Assembly: GCA_048158365.1 (NCBI GenBank)
Contig: JBLLNL010000001.1
DNA: 64,000 nucleotides
Source of the DNA: Azoarcus_F sp048158365
GTDB taxonomy: Bacteria; Pseudomonadota; Gammaproteobacteria; Burkholderiales; Rhodocyclaceae
Direction: 5' to 3' (one strand)
Part shown: one piece after another, positions 51,326-62,060 of the stretch
Numbering within the stretch: position 1 is the stretch's first letter
Layout of the letters: every line of letters begins with the position of its first letter
Notes under the pieces: model-generated
Told to the model about the DNA's origin: nothing
The model's database searches: none
The model's input: only the letters and a program-made list of their open reading frames with translations
Position numbers and translations under genes: made by a program

Positions 51326-52840
51326 TCACGTAGGTTTCGCGTTCCATGGGGCGTGGCCCTTCATAAGCGGCTCCAGGTCGCGAATGGACTGACGGCAAAG
51401 TTTTGCGTATCGGGGCCCGTGCCAACCGCAGACGAATGCAGCAGCCGCGCGCAGTTCCTGGTCGTCGGCCGCATAGTCGGCGAGTCGATTGCGGGCGACG
51501 TCTACGTCGTTGATGAAGCCGAGCGCATTTTGCGCGCGGGTGAGCGACCGCAGGAAGCGCGCCGCCTTCTTGGCCGGCATCAGCGGCCCGAAAAACTCCA
51601 TGCCGTAGCGAAGCTGCTTGAGCGCGATCCTGAGTGCATGCAGCTTGGCGGGCACCAGATCCTGGGCGGCCTCGAAACGTCGCCGGATCTTTTTTTGCAG
51701 ACGTGACATCTGCAGCCTGGCGAAAACGCGCAGGTCGGCCGCGCCGATCAGGTTGTTGGTCGGCAAGGCATACAGTGCGGCGATGAAGCCGATCAGCAGC
51801 CGGCCCTGCGCGGCCGGATCGAGGCTCTGCAGGGCCTCGCCGCGCGCGCGATCGCGGGCCGCATGGACGAGGCCCTGCAGTCGCGCAAGCGCGGAATCCT
51901 CTTCGGGATTGCTTCCCGCAACCGGTGAAAGAACCTCCTCGTACAGCACGTCGAGGTCGCGGGCATCACCGAAGCTGTTGGCGTTATCGCGCAGCCGATC
52001 GCTCCAGTCGGTCACGAACGCCTCCGGCAATGCGGGGGAGAACAGGCGGATCAGTGAGCGCAGCCGACGCTGGGAGACCCGCAACTGGTGGATGAACTCC
52101 GGGTCCAGGCTGCCCACTGCGCCGCTCGCATTGGCCTGCCATTGCCGGACACAGGAGGAGGCGAGCGCCTGAAACGCCTCAACCGGGCTCTGGTCCGGGC
52201 GAATGTCGGACGGTGCCGCCCGCAGCGGCCGGGGTGTCAGCCCCAGGTGCAGTGCATAGCCTCGCTCGGCCTTGCTGACGTCGTTGGGTATCAGGGGCAG
52301 GTCGGCTGCGAGGCGACACGCGAGCAGCAAAAGGTCGATCGGCTTGCCCTGCTCGAGTTCGAGCTCCAGCTCGCAGATGGGTTCGACATGCTCGCCGCAG
52401 ACGATCTCCCCGGTATCGATCATCATCAGGATGCGCACCTTCGGGTCCGGCGCGTACAGTCGGGTTTCGCGACGGAAGCGCGTCGAGAACACCGGCACGA
52501 GATCGTCGTGCAGTTGCGTCAGCCGCTTGCGTACATCCGTCCGGTCGATCGCCGAGAAATCGAAGCTCCCGGAAAAGGACTGTTCCCACTCCGGTCGTTG
52601 GGACAGACCGGCGGTGGATTCGGCCGCACATTTGACCGTCTGCAACCACTGACGCCCATGGCGACGGGTGCGCAGCGCAATCTTGCGCTCCCTGAGCCTG
52701 AGGTCCGAGGTGTCGTAATAGGTGTTTTCCAGGGTTGCCGCGTTGCCGAGTTTGGTCGCGGCCTGCACGATGGGATGCCGGCGCAGCGCAGGCAGGGATC
52801 TGCGCGCCAGGCCGAGCTTGAGTTCGATTTCCTGGGCCAT
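51326..52840 (-). CDS. CYTH-CHAD domain inorganic triphosphatase/polyphosphate-binding protein
   Basis: A 504-residue cytosolic protein. The N-terminal CYTH domain (1-200) opens with the metal motif EIELKL; the CHAD domain (about 215-500) has RVSQRRLRSLIRLF and HALRIALKQLRYGMEFF, whose basic residues bind polyphosphate. The CYTH part resembles ygiF triphosphatase. MAQEIELK is the start; the upstream extension is not family-like. Confidence 0.92.
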   Translation of the reverse strand: MAQEIELKLGLARRSLPALRRHPIVQAATKLGNAATLENTYYDTSDLRLRERKIALRTRRHGRQWLQTVKCAAESTAGLSQRPEWEQSFSGSFDFSAIDRTDVRKRLTQLHDDLVPVFSTRFRRETRLYAPDPKVRILMMIDTGEIVCGEHVEPICELELELEQGKPIDLLLLACRLAADLPLIPNDVSKAERGYALHLGLTPRPLRAAPSDIRPDQSPVEAFQALASSCVRQWQANASGAVGSLDPEFIHQLRVSQRRLRSLIRLFSPALPEAFVTDWSDRLRDNANSFGDARDLDVLYEEVLSPVAGSNPEEDSALARLQGLVHAARDRARGEALQSLDPAAQGRLLIGFIAALYALPTNNLIGAADLRVFARLQMSRLQKKIRRRFEAAQDLVPAKLHALRIALKQLRYGMEFFGPLMPAKKAARFLRSLTRAQNALGFINDVDVARNRLADYAADDQELRAAAAFVCGWHGPRYAKLCRQSIRDLEPLMKGHAPWNAKPT

Positions 52841-52951
52841 ATGCCTATCGATTACCGTTGCGAGGGAGTGGCAAGACCATGGAATGCTCATCAAGAGTGC
52901 TGGGCTTTCATTCTAGCCTGTGCCACCGGCTTAGTCTTGCATCGAATTGGT

Positions 52952-55657
52952 TCATTCGCCCTTCGCCGCGGACTGATCCTCTCCCATGACTTTCTTCCAC
53001 AGTGTGATCACAGGTTCGCGGGCCGACGCGGTCTCTGCCGGTGCGACGCTCGACGCCTGGCCGTTGAGGCGCTGGCGGTGCTGCAGGCGACGCAACAGGC
53101 GATAGCTGTCACCGCAGCTTGCCGCAAGGTCGGTCGGGATCAGACCCAGTTCGCCCGCGATGCGCAGCAGCGCGATGTTTCCGAGGTTGGCCGTCAGTTC
53201 CGGATGTGCATGCGAATGGCCGAGCACGAGATACTGGATCAGAAACTCGACATCGATCAGTCCGCCGGCATCGTGTTTGAGTTCGAAGCGCGCATTCTTG
53301 TTGGCATGCGCATCGCGCATCTTGCGCCGCATGGTGAGCACCTCGGCTCTCAGCGTGTCGAGGTTCCGGGGCTGGCGCATCACCTCGCAGCGGATGCGTT
53401 CGAAGGCGGCACCCAGCGTCTTGTCCCCGGCGGCGAAGCGGGCACGGGTCAGGGCCTGGTGTTCCCAGACCCAGGCGGATTCGAGCTGGTAGGCGCGGAA
53501 GGCCTCGAGCGAGGTGACCAGCAGACCGGAATTGCCGTTGGGTCGCAGACGCAGATCGGTTTCGAACAGAATGCCGGCGGCGGTGCGGGTGGACAGCCAG
53601 GTATTGATGCGTTGTGCGAAGCGCGAATAGACCTCGATCGCCTCCGGCGCGGCGTCGTCGAACAGGAACACGATATCCAGGTCCGACGCGTAGCCGAGCT
53701 CCTTGCCGCCGAGCTTGCCGTACGCGATCACCGCGAAGCACGGATCGTCGCGATGACGCTTGCGGATCTTGCGCCATACCGGCGGCAGCGTCAGTTCGAG
53801 AATCAGATCGGCAAGGGCCGACAAATGGTCGGCCAGCCGCTCCACCGTCAGCTTGCCGGCGATGTCCTGGGTCAGCAGACGGAAAACCTGCGCATGGTGC
53901 TGCTCGCGCATCATGTCCATCTGGTGTTCCATGTCCGGCTCGATCGCATCGAGCGCCGCGCGGAGCTCCGCCTCCAGCGTCTCCCAGTCCGGCTCCGCTT
54001 CCAGGTTGCGATCGTCCAGGAGTTCATCCATCAGGATCGGGTGACGGGTCAGATAATCCGCTGCCCAGCTGGATGCGCTCATCAGGTCGGCGACGCGCCT
54101 CAGCGCATTCGGGTACTGCTGCAACAAGGCCAGGTAGGCGCCGCGGCGGGTGATCGTCTCGAGCAGGCTCAGGCAGCGAGACAGCGTGTCGTCCGGCATC
54201 GGGGTGGCGGCAGCGGCCTCGACCACGCGGGGCATCAGCGCATCGAGGCGGCTGCGGTTGCGCGGCGGCAACTGCTGGTAACGCGGACTCTCGTGGATGG
54301 CGGCCAGTCGGCGGGCGACTGCCTGAGGATCTTTATAACCGAGCCGCGCCAGGATCGGGTCGATCTGATCACCGTGCTCGGCAGACGTCCACACCGAATC
54401 GAGGGCGTGGTCCTCGTCGCTCGGATCGCTGAAGACGTCGTCGAAATGGTGACTGACCGCTCTCCTGTGCGCGTCCAGTTCGGCGCACAGTGCATCGTAG
54501 TCGTTGTGGCCGGTCGCCGCGGCGATGAGGCGGCGATCCTCGCTCGTTTCCGGAAGGTCGTGGGTCTGCGCATCGTCGAGATACTGCAGACGGTGCTCCA
54601 GACGGCGCAGGAACACATAGGCTTCCGACAACTCCTTCACCGCTGAAGGGGTCAGGATGCCGCGTGACGCCAGTTCGTTCAGAACCTTGAGGGTGGGGCG
54701 AATCTGCAGTTCGCGATCCCGGCCGCCCCGTATCAACTGGAAGACCTGGGCGATGAACTCGATCTCGCGGATGCCGCCCGGCCCGAGCTTGACGTTGTGG
54801 GCTCGGTCCCGGCGCGCGACTTCGCGACGGATCTGGCTGTGGAGGTCACGCATCGCGTTGAACGCGCCAAAGTCCAGATACTTGCGGAACACGAACGGGC
54901 GGGCGATGTCCTCGAGTTCCTGGTAGCGCTCGCCGTTCAGTACCCTGGCCTTGATCCAGGCGTAACGCTCCCATTCCCGCCCCTGCGTGATGAAATAGTT
55001 CTCGAGCGTGTCGAAGGAGCAGACCAGGGAGCCCGAATCCCCGTTCGGGCGTAGCCGCATGTCCACGCGAAAGACCTGGCCGTGCTCGGTGACCTCGGAC
55101 AAGGTCTTGATGATGCGCTTTCCGAGTCGTTCGAAGAACTCGAAGTTGCTGATGATCTTCTTGCCCCCGGTATCGCCGTCCTCCGGATAGACGAAGATCA
55201 GGTCGATGTCGGAGGAGACGTTCAGCTCGCGTCCGCCAAGCTTGCCCATGCCGATAATCAGCAACTCCTGCACCCAACCCGCCGGTGACAGCGGTTCGCC
55301 ATAGCGCAGGACCAACGACTCGCGCAGGATATCGTGTGCCGAACGGACCGCGACCTCGGCGAGGCAGGTCATGGACTCGGTCACCTCGGCCAGGTCGGCG
55401 ACATCGTTCAGATCCCGGCACGCGAGATGACACAGCACCCACGTGCGCAGATCGCGCAGGGCCGGGGCGAGATTGTCCTCACATAGCCTGCGCTCGGCGA
55501 GGAAGGCCTGCATTGCGTCGGTGTCGAGCGTGCGATCGACCGAGGCAGCGAGCGTTTGCGGCAGCCAGGCTCGGCTCTGCAGCATGCGGGAAAGGAACCG
55601 CGACAGGCCGGCCGCATGCTGCACCGGGGCAGGAAGGAGGGAGATGTCGAAGGACAT
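52952..55657 (-). CDS. glnE: Glutamine synthetase adenylyltransferase/adenylyl-removing enzyme
   Basis: Controls glutamine synthetase by adding or removing AMP in response to PII state. It is 901 residues with two nucleotidyltransferase halves: the N-terminal removase with GMGKLGGRELNVSSDID at residues 136-152 and the C-terminal transferase with GKLGGKELGYASDLD near residue 645. Both catalytic D-x-D motifs are present. The open frame runs 96 codons upstream, but MSFDISLLP is taken as the start. It is divergent from yhdP. Confidence 0.96.
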   Translation of the reverse strand: MSFDISLLPAPVQHAAGLSRFLSRMLQSRAWLPQTLAASVDRTLDTDAMQAFLAERRLCEDNLAPALRDLRTWVLCHLACRDLNDVADLAEVTESMTCLAEVAVRSAHDILRESLVLRYGEPLSPAGWVQELLIIGMGKLGGRELNVSSDIDLIFVYPEDGDTGGKKIISNFEFFERLGKRIIKTLSEVTEHGQVFRVDMRLRPNGDSGSLVCSFDTLENYFITQGREWERYAWIKARVLNGERYQELEDIARPFVFRKYLDFGAFNAMRDLHSQIRREVARRDRAHNVKLGPGGIREIEFIAQVFQLIRGGRDRELQIRPTLKVLNELASRGILTPSAVKELSEAYVFLRRLEHRLQYLDDAQTHDLPETSEDRRLIAAATGHNDYDALCAELDAHRRAVSHHFDDVFSDPSDEDHALDSVWTSAEHGDQIDPILARLGYKDPQAVARRLAAIHESPRYQQLPPRNRSRLDALMPRVVEAAAATPMPDDTLSRCLSLLETITRRGAYLALLQQYPNALRRVADLMSASSWAADYLTRHPILMDELLDDRNLEAEPDWETLEAELRAALDAIEPDMEHQMDMMREQHHAQVFRLLTQDIAGKLTVERLADHLSALADLILELTLPPVWRKIRKRHRDDPCFAVIAYGKLGGKELGYASDLDIVFLFDDAAPEAIEVYSRFAQRINTWLSTRTAAGILFETDLRLRPNGNSGLLVTSLEAFRAYQLESAWVWEHQALTRARFAAGDKTLGAAFERIRCEVMRQPRNLDTLRAEVLTMRRKMRDAHANKNARFELKHDAGGLIDVEFLIQYLVLGHSHAHPELTANLGNIALLRIAGELGLIPTDLAASCGDSYRLLRRLQHRQRLNGQASSVAPAETASAREPVITLWKKVMGEDQSAAKGE

Positions 55658-55787
55658 GGAAGCGTGATTCCGGTTCGTTGCTAGAATGATCGACCCGATG
55701 TGTGGGCATCCGGGTGACCCCGAGCAGCCATGCGATCGATTGTAGCGAAGGCGGGGCCGCCCGGTGTGATCGACGGTCCGCCTTACA

Positions 55788-58700
55788 ATGTTGAAGATGA
55801 CAACCGACCCACCGTTCCCGTCTGATCCAGACGCAGCCGCGCCGCGCCGCATGCCCTCGAGATGGACCGGCATGCTGATGAACGTGTTCGTGCTGGCCTT
55901 TTTCCTGGCAGGCTTGCTGCTGTTGGTGATTCGGGAGGTCTTCATCCCCGGTGTGCATGACTATCGGCCTCAGATCGAACGCGCGCTCGGACGTGCGATC
56001 GGTATGTCGGTCGGCATCGAGTCGTTGTCGGCGGACTGGCAGGGCCTGCGTCCACGCTTTCATGTGTCGGGTCTGAGCGTGCTCGATGCGCAGGGGGCGA
56101 CCGAATTCAGACTCGAGCGTGTCGATGCGGTCTTGTCGTGGTCATCGCTGTTGAGTGGTCAGATCCGCTTCCATCAGTTTGTCGTCGATGCCCCGCATCT
56201 CGGACTGCGACGGGACGCCGATGGCCGAATCTTCGTTGCCGGGGTTCCGGTCGGATCCGGGGCAGCGGGTTCGGGTTTTGTCGGATGGGCATTGAGCCAT
56301 CGCGAAGTCATGATCTGGAACGCAAGCGTGCGCTGGACGGACGCCTTGCGCGGGGCACCAGCCCTCGAACTGGATTCAGTCGACCTGCGATTGACCTCGG
56401 TCGGCGGACGTCATCGTTTCGCTGTGCGCACCCGACCCCCGATCGAGATCGGTGGAAAGCTCGAGATTCGTGGTGATCTCGTCGGCGGGATCGCTTCCGA
56501 TCCGAGCGACTGGACCGGCCAGGTGCATGTCGCGATCGACGACGTCGACCTGGCCGGACTGCGTCCATGGTTTTCCCCGCCCGTGCTGCAGGGTGCCTTC
56601 GGGTCCTTGCACGCGTGGCTCGATGTCGACGCTGGCCGACTGATGTCGATCGATACCGAGCTCGCCATGGTCGATGGCCTGTTGCGCCTCGATGACGAGC
56701 GCCCTGAGCTCGCTTTCGAAGTGTTGCGCGGACGGATTGCCTATCGTCCGCGATCGGATGGCTTCGAGCTGGCGACGTCCGAGCTCGAGATCCGCGCTGG
56801 CGAGTCGATCCGGCTGGTACCGCTCACGCTCGAGCTCAATGCAGTGTCGGGGGCCGATCGGCCTTTGGCGAGCGGCAGTCTGAGTGTGAATAGAGTCGAC
56901 CTGGACGTGCTGGCGGGATGGATTGCCCATTATCCACTGGCTGAAACCGCACGAAGTCGGATCGAAGCGCTCCGACCGGCCGGGACACTGACTGAATTGC
57001 ACCTGGAATGGCGAGACCTGGACGGGCATTGGCCACAATGGAAGGTTCGGACGCAGTTCGACGGCATCGCATGGCGCCCTTCCGGGACGATTCCGGGTGT
57101 CGACCGGATATCGGGCGAGTTGAACGGTGACCAGGTCAGTGGCCGCTTTCGCCTCGACAGTCGCGATGCTGCGATAGAGATGCCGCGCGTGTTGCCGGAG
57201 CCGGTGATGCGTTTTTCGACGTTGCAGGCCGACGGTGGCTGGACACGGCATGAATCCGAGTGGGCGTTCTCGCTCGATGGACTGCGCTTCGAGAACCCGG
57301 ATGCTGCCGGCTCCGGCTCAGGCACCTACCGGACGGTCGGCGGCGGGCGCGGCGAGATCGACATCGCGGCGCGCCTGACCCGCGCCGATGGGGCGGCAGT
57401 GTGGCGATACATGCCCCTTCAGGTGAACGCCCGTGCGCGCGAATGGCTGCGGAATGCGCTGATTGCTGGTGCCGTGCCGGACGCGCGGCTGCGTTTGCGC
57501 GGGAACCTGGCGGATTTTCCGTTCGAGGAGGGCCGGGGCGGGCAGTTTCTGGTGACGGTACGCGTCGGTGACGCCTCGCTGCGCTACGGCGAGCTGTGGC
57601 CGGCCATCGAGGGGATCAACGGCGAGATCCGCTTCGAAGGGTCGGGCATGCGCATGTCGGCTGACAGCGGCCGGATACTGGGGGTGGAACTGCTGGACGT
57701 GATCGCCGAAGTGCCGAGACTCGGTGCGCCGGAGGGTGGGGTCATGACTCTCACCGGTCGAGCGCAGGGTGCGACCCCGGATTTTCTTGCATTCATCGCC
57801 GAAAGTCCGTTGCACACCTATCTCGGCGGCTTCACCGACCACATTCGGGCAGCCGGAAGCGGTGATCTCGACCTGACCCTGGTGCTGCCGCTAAGCGAGA
57901 TCCTGAACGCCACGGTCAAGGGCGAGTATCGCTTCAGCGGCAACCGGTTCGAGCTGATGGAGGGTTTTCCGCCACTCACCGACGCTCGAGGCCGGGTGTC
58001 ATTTACGGAAAACTCGCTGACCATCGGCGACGCGAGTGCGCGTGCGCTGGGCGAGCCGCTGCGACTGAACGCGACGACCCGTGCGGAAGGCGGCATCCGG
58101 TTCGAGGTCGCGGGCGGCATCGCCATGCGCGCGCTGCGCGAGCAACACGACTGGCCGGTGCTGTCCCATCTGTCCGGCTCCACCGCCTGGAGCGCGAGCA
58201 TCGAGCTTCTCAGGGATGCCGTGACCGTGCGGGTCGCAAGCGGGCTCGACGGTATCGCATCCAGTCTCCCCGCTCCATTCAACAAGCGCGCCACCGAAGC
58301 GTGGCCACTGGCGTTGTCGCTCGATCTGACCGAGCGCGGCGCGGTCGCGCAGCTTCGAGCGGACTTGCAGGGGCGGGGAGCGCTCGACATCTTCCGGCGG
58401 CGGCTGGAATCCGGCGCGGCCTCCGTGCGTGGCGGAGTGAGTCTGTTCGCGCCGCTTCAACTGGCCGAACGCGGCCTGATGCTGTCCGCGAAGCTCGACG
58501 AGTTCGATCTGGATACATGGCGGGACCTGATCGATGCGGATGCGTCGGTCGACGAGGCGGATGCGCCGCTCCCGGGTGCCGGCCTGATCGGGGCGGTCGA
58601 TGTCGAGATTGCGCGGCTCAAGGTTTTCGATATGGAACTGCATGCTTTCACGCTTGCGGCGACGGCCGACGAGGTGGGTATGCGAGGTCGAATGTCGAGC

Positions 58701-59663
58701 AGGCGGGCTCAGGGCGACTTCGTCTGGGATGACAGAGGCGGCGGAGCGCTTCAGGCCCGCTTCGAACGTCTGGAGATCGGCGGCGACGAGAAGCCGCAGC
58801 CGTCATCCGAGCGGGATCGCGCGGCCGCCGAACCGCTTCGGCGGTTACCGTCGCTCGACATCATTGCCGACCAGTTCTCGCTGGGCGGCATGGATCTGGG
58901 GCGGCTCGAGCTGAATGCGAGCAACGAGGGCGCGCTGTGGAGGTTGCATGCGCTGACGCTCTCTGCCGAGCAGGGGCAGTTGCGCGGCGCCGGCTGGTGG
59001 CGACCCGGAGCCACGCCATGGACCGAGTTGTCGTTCGCGCTCGCGACCGACGATGCGGGGGCATTGTTGGATCGGCTCGGGTATCCCGCGGTGATCGACG
59101 GAGGCGTCGCCAGCATGGAGGGCAGCGCCGCCTGGGGTGGCACGCCGCTGCGCATCGACTATCCTTCGCTGTCGGGCGCGATCGAGTTGAAGGCGAGCAA
59201 GGGGCAGTTCCGCAAACTCGAGCCCGGTGTGGGTCGTCTCCTCGGCATCCTGAGCCTGCAGTCCTTGCCGCGCCGTCTGACGCTGGATTTTCGGGACGTG
59301 TTCAGCGAAGGGTTCGCCTTCGATCTCATTTCCGGTAGCATTTCGATGGATTCGGGCGTGATGCGCACGGAGGATCTGCAGATCAGCGGTCCGGCCGCCA
59401 AGGTCTGGGTGACAGGAAGCGCCAACGTGGCGGAGGAGACCCAGGACCTTCGCGTCATCGTTCAGCCCACGCTGTCCGAGTCGGTCGCGATCGGTGCTGC
59501 GGCCGGTCTGATCAATCCGGTGGCCGGCGTGGTTGCGCTGCTGGCGCAAAGGATGCTCAGCGATCCGATCGAACGGATGTTCGCGTTCAGCTACGCAATC
59601 ACCGGCGCGTGGAGCAATCCGAAGGTCGAGAAAATCTCCGGCGCTGCGCAGCCGGCAGAATGA
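55788..59663 (+). CDS. yhdP: YhdP family AsmA-like envelope protein
   Basis: A very large (1291 residues) inner-membrane-anchored periplasmic protein. One N-terminal helix (about 30-50) is followed by long beta-rich repeats of the AsmA/TamB-like superfamily; in E. coli YhdP is one of the bridge proteins that move phospholipids to the outer membrane. The C-terminal part has the conserved KASKGQFRKLEPGVGRLLGILSLQSLPRR. ATG 55797 three codons later is an alternative start. It overlaps the nitrilase gene by 4 bases. Confidence 0.94.
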   Translation: MLKMTTDPPFPSDPDAAAPRRMPSRWTGMLMNVFVLAFFLAGLLLLVIREVFIPGVHDYRPQIERALGRAIGMSVGIESLSADWQGLRPRFHVSGLSVLDAQGATEFRLERVDAVLSWSSLLSGQIRFHQFVVDAPHLGLRRDADGRIFVAGVPVGSGAAGSGFVGWALSHREVMIWNASVRWTDALRGAPALELDSVDLRLTSVGGRHRFAVRTRPPIEIGGKLEIRGDLVGGIASDPSDWTGQVHVAIDDVDLAGLRPWFSPPVLQGAFGSLHAWLDVDAGRLMSIDTELAMVDGLLRLDDERPELAFEVLRGRIAYRPRSDGFELATSELEIRAGESIRLVPLTLELNAVSGADRPLASGSLSVNRVDLDVLAGWIAHYPLAETARSRIEALRPAGTLTELHLEWRDLDGHWPQWKVRTQFDGIAWRPSGTIPGVDRISGELNGDQVSGRFRLDSRDAAIEMPRVLPEPVMRFSTLQADGGWTRHESEWAFSLDGLRFENPDAAGSGSGTYRTVGGGRGEIDIAARLTRADGAAVWRYMPLQVNARAREWLRNALIAGAVPDARLRLRGNLADFPFEEGRGGQFLVTVRVGDASLRYGELWPAIEGINGEIRFEGSGMRMSADSGRILGVELLDVIAEVPRLGAPEGGVMTLTGRAQGATPDFLAFIAESPLHTYLGGFTDHIRAAGSGDLDLTLVLPLSEILNATVKGEYRFSGNRFELMEGFPPLTDARGRVSFTENSLTIGDASARALGEPLRLNATTRAEGGIRFEVAGGIAMRALREQHDWPVLSHLSGSTAWSASIELLRDAVTVRVASGLDGIASSLPAPFNKRATEAWPLALSLDLTERGAVAQLRADLQGRGALDIFRRRLESGAASVRGGVSLFAPLQLAERGLMLSAKLDEFDLDTWRDLIDADASVDEADAPLPGAGLIGAVDVEIARLKVFDMELHAFTLAATADEVGMRGRMSSRRAQGDFVWDDRGGGALQARFERLEIGGDEKPQPSSERDRAAAEPLRRLPSLDIIADQFSLGGMDLGRLELNASNEGALWRLHALTLSAEQGQLRGAGWWRPGATPWTELSFALATDDAGALLDRLGYPAVIDGGVASMEGSAAWGGTPLRIDYPSLSGAIELKASKGQFRKLEPGVGRLLGILSLQSLPRRLTLDFRDVFSEGFAFDLISGSISMDSGVMRTEDLQISGPAAKVWVTGSANVAEETQDLRVIVQPTLSESVAIGAAAGLINPVAGVVALLAQRMLSDPIERMFAFSYAITGAWSNPKVEKISGAAQPAE

Positions 59664-60517
59664 TGTTCCTTGGGAGTCATGACTTGAACGAGATCGTTCG
59701 ACCCTCCGCCGCAGATCGGCGCATCGCCGCGGTTCAGACCGTGTCCGGGCCGGATGTCGCGGACAACTTGCGCCGTGCCGGGATGCTGATTGCCGACGCG
59801 GCCGATGCGGGGGCGCGCCTGATTGCTTTGCCGGAATATTTCGCGCTGATCAGTGCCGATGAGCGTGCCAAGGTGGCGATCCGGGAGCGCGATGGTGATG
59901 GCCCGTTGCAGGCCTTTCTGCGCGAAGCAGCGCAGCGTCACCGGGTTTGGATTGTCGGCGGAACGATACCGCTGGTTGCCGATGAGCCGGACAAGGTCCG
60001 CAACACCACGCTCGTCTATGACGACGCCGGCGAATGTGTCGCGCGCTACGACAAGATTCACCTGTTCGGTTTCCAGAAGGGTGAGGAGCGTTATGACGAG
60101 TCCGCCACGATCGAGGCGGGGAGTCGCGTCACGGTGTTCGACTCACCGGTCGGGCGCGTCGGGCTGTCGGTGTGTTATGACCTGCGCTTTCCGGAACTCT
60201 ACAGAAGCATGGGAGAGGTCGATCTGATCCTGGTGCCGGCGGCCTTTACCTGGACGACAGGCAAGGCTCACTGGGAGGTCCTGCTGCGTGCGCGTGCGAT
60301 CGAGAATCAATGCTACGTGATGGCGCCGGCCCAGGGCGGGAGACATCCGTCGGGGCGGGTGACCTGGGGCCATACGATGATCGTGGGCCCCTGGGGCGAG
60401 GTGTTGGACTGCCTTGCAGAGGGACCCGGAACGGTGTCGGGTGATATCGACGCCGATCGTCTCGACGCGATCCGGGCCAGCCTGCCCGCGTTGCGGCACC
60501 GCTGCCTCCAGTTCTGA
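59660..60517 (+). CDS. Carbon-nitrogen hydrolase (Nit1/YbeM type)
   Basis: Nitrilase-superfamily amidase of 285 residues. The Glu-Lys-Cys triad is E59 (ALPEYF), K132 (YDKIHLF) and C172 (SVCYDLRFPE). The sequence type fits deaminated-glutathione amidase, a metabolite-repair enzyme. The start overlaps the yhdP stop (ATGA); ATG 59663 and TTG 59684, the latter with a GGAG upstream, are alternatives. It sits between yhdP and tldD as in other Betaproteobacteria. Confidence 0.9.
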   Translation: MMFLGSHDLNEIVRPSAADRRIAAVQTVSGPDVADNLRRAGMLIADAADAGARLIALPEYFALISADERAKVAIRERDGDGPLQAFLREAAQRHRVWIVGGTIPLVADEPDKVRNTTLVYDDAGECVARYDKIHLFGFQKGEERYDESATIEAGSRVTVFDSPVGRVGLSVCYDLRFPELYRSMGEVDLILVPAAFTWTTGKAHWEVLLRARAIENQCYVMAPAQGGRHPSGRVTWGHTMIVGPWGEVLDCLAEGPGTVSGDIDADRLDAIRASLPALRHRCLQF

Positions 60518-60608
60518 TCGCACCCATCGTGTCGGCGCGCAAGTCGGTGTCGGCGATCGTTTGGACGCTGAGGCTGTCAGACCTTTTCACGATTCAACCG
60601 GATGAACA

Positions 60609-62060
60609 ATGAGCATATCGATCAGCAATCCCCTTGATGTTGCACAGAGCCATCTCCTCAGTCCGCACGGACTGGATCAGTCGGGCATCGACCGGGTCTT
60701 CGGCACGCTGATGAGCCATCGGCTCGACTACGCGGATCTGTACTTTCAATATCACCGCTCGGAGGCCTGGAGTCTCGAGGAAGGCATCGTGAAGTCGGGC
60801 AGCTTCAGCATCGAGCAGGGCGTCGGTGTGAGGGCGATCAGCGGCGAGAAGACGGCATTTGCCTATTCGGACGACATCTCGCTGCCGGCGCTGACGGCTG
60901 CGGCCCAGGCGACTCGGGCGATCGCCGACGACGGCGGCAACGGTCGTGCGGCAGCCCTCACCCGGGGCCAGCGCGCACCACAGCTCTATCGCGCCGATGA
61001 TCCGCTCGGTTCGCTCGACGATACCGCGAAGGTGCGCCTGCTGGAACGCGTCGAGGCAATGGCGCGCGCCGAGGATGGAAGGGTGTCCCAGGTGATGGCC
61101 CATGTGGCCGGCTCCTGGGAGGTGGTCATGGTCGTGCGCAATGACGGGCATATGGCGGCAGACGTCCGGCCCCTGGTGCGGGTCTCGGTGACGGTCATCA
61201 TGGAAGAAGGCGGTCGTCGTGAGCAGGGCAGTGCTGGGGGCGGCGGACGTTTCGACTACGCCTGGTTCTCCGATGAGCGCCTGCAGGAATATGCGCGCGC
61301 GGCGGTCCACCAGGCGCGCACCAATCTCGGAGCGGGCCCGGCGCCGGCCGGTACGATGACCGTCGTGCTAGGGCCGGGATGGCCCGGAATCCTGTTGCAC
61401 GAGGCGATCGGACACGGTCTGGAGGGTGACTTCAATCGGAAGGGCAGCTCCGCATTCTCCGGTCGGATCGGGCAGCAGGTTGCGGCCAAGGGCGTCACCG
61501 TGGTGGACGACGGTACGCTGCCGGACCGGCGCGGCTCTTTGAGCATCGATGACGAGGGTAACCGTACCGAACGCACCGTGCTGATCGAGGACGGCGTGCT
61601 GACTGGCTACATGCAGGACGTCATGAATGCGCGCCTGATGAGCGTAGCGCCAACCGGCAACGGGCGGCGCGAGTCCTACGCGCACCTGCCGATGCCGCGC
61701 ATGACAAATACCTACATGCTCAATGGCGATCGCGACCCGGAGGAAATTCTGCGATCGGTCAAGAAGGGCCTGTTCGCTGTCAACTTCGGGGGCGGTCAGG
61801 TAGACATCACGTCAGGCAAGTTCGTGTTCTCGACCTCGGAAGCGTACCTGATCGAGGACGGGCAGGTGACCCGTCCGGTCAAGGGGGCCACGTTGATCGG
61901 AAACGGTCCGGATGCGCTGACCCGGGTGTCGATGATCGGCAACGATATGGCGCTCGATCCAGGCGTGGGCACGTGCGGTAAGGACGGTCAGAGCGTACCG
62001 GTCGGTGTCGGCCAACCGACCTTGCGGATCGATGGACTGACCGTCGGTGGCACGGGCTGA
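60609..62060 (+). CDS. tldD: Metalloprotease TldD
   Basis: Catalytic half of the TldD/PmbA protease, 483 residues. The zinc motif HEAIGHGLEGDF has H264 and H268. RKGSSAFSGRIGQQVA and the conserved GNGRRESYAHLPMPRMTNTYM follow. Its partner pmbA is at 21.1 kb. The 91-base gap after the nitrilase may allow a separate promoter. Confidence 0.97.
   Translation: MSISISNPLDVAQSHLLSPHGLDQSGIDRVFGTLMSHRLDYADLYFQYHRSEAWSLEEGIVKSGSFSIEQGVGVRAISGEKTAFAYSDDISLPALTAAAQATRAIADDGGNGRAAALTRGQRAPQLYRADDPLGSLDDTAKVRLLERVEAMARAEDGRVSQVMAHVAGSWEVVMVVRNDGHMAADVRPLVRVSVTVIMEEGGRREQGSAGGGGRFDYAWFSDERLQEYARAAVHQARTNLGAGPAPAGTMTVVLGPGWPGILLHEAIGHGLEGDFNRKGSSAFSGRIGQQVAAKGVTVVDDGTLPDRRGSLSIDDEGNRTERTVLIEDGVLTGYMQDVMNARLMSVAPTGNGRRESYAHLPMPRMTNTYMLNGDRDPEEILRSVKKGLFAVNFGGGQVDITSGKFVFSTSEAYLIEDGQVTRPVKGATLIGNGPDALTRVSMIGNDMALDPGVGTCGKDGQSVPVGVGQPTLRIDGLTVGGTG

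Noticed and set aside
52088..54646. 852-codon plus-strand open frame opposite CYTH-CHAD and glnE
   Set aside because: It spans two verified minus-strand genes with all catalytic motifs; its residue composition is that of a GC-rich antisense frame and there is no ribosome site.
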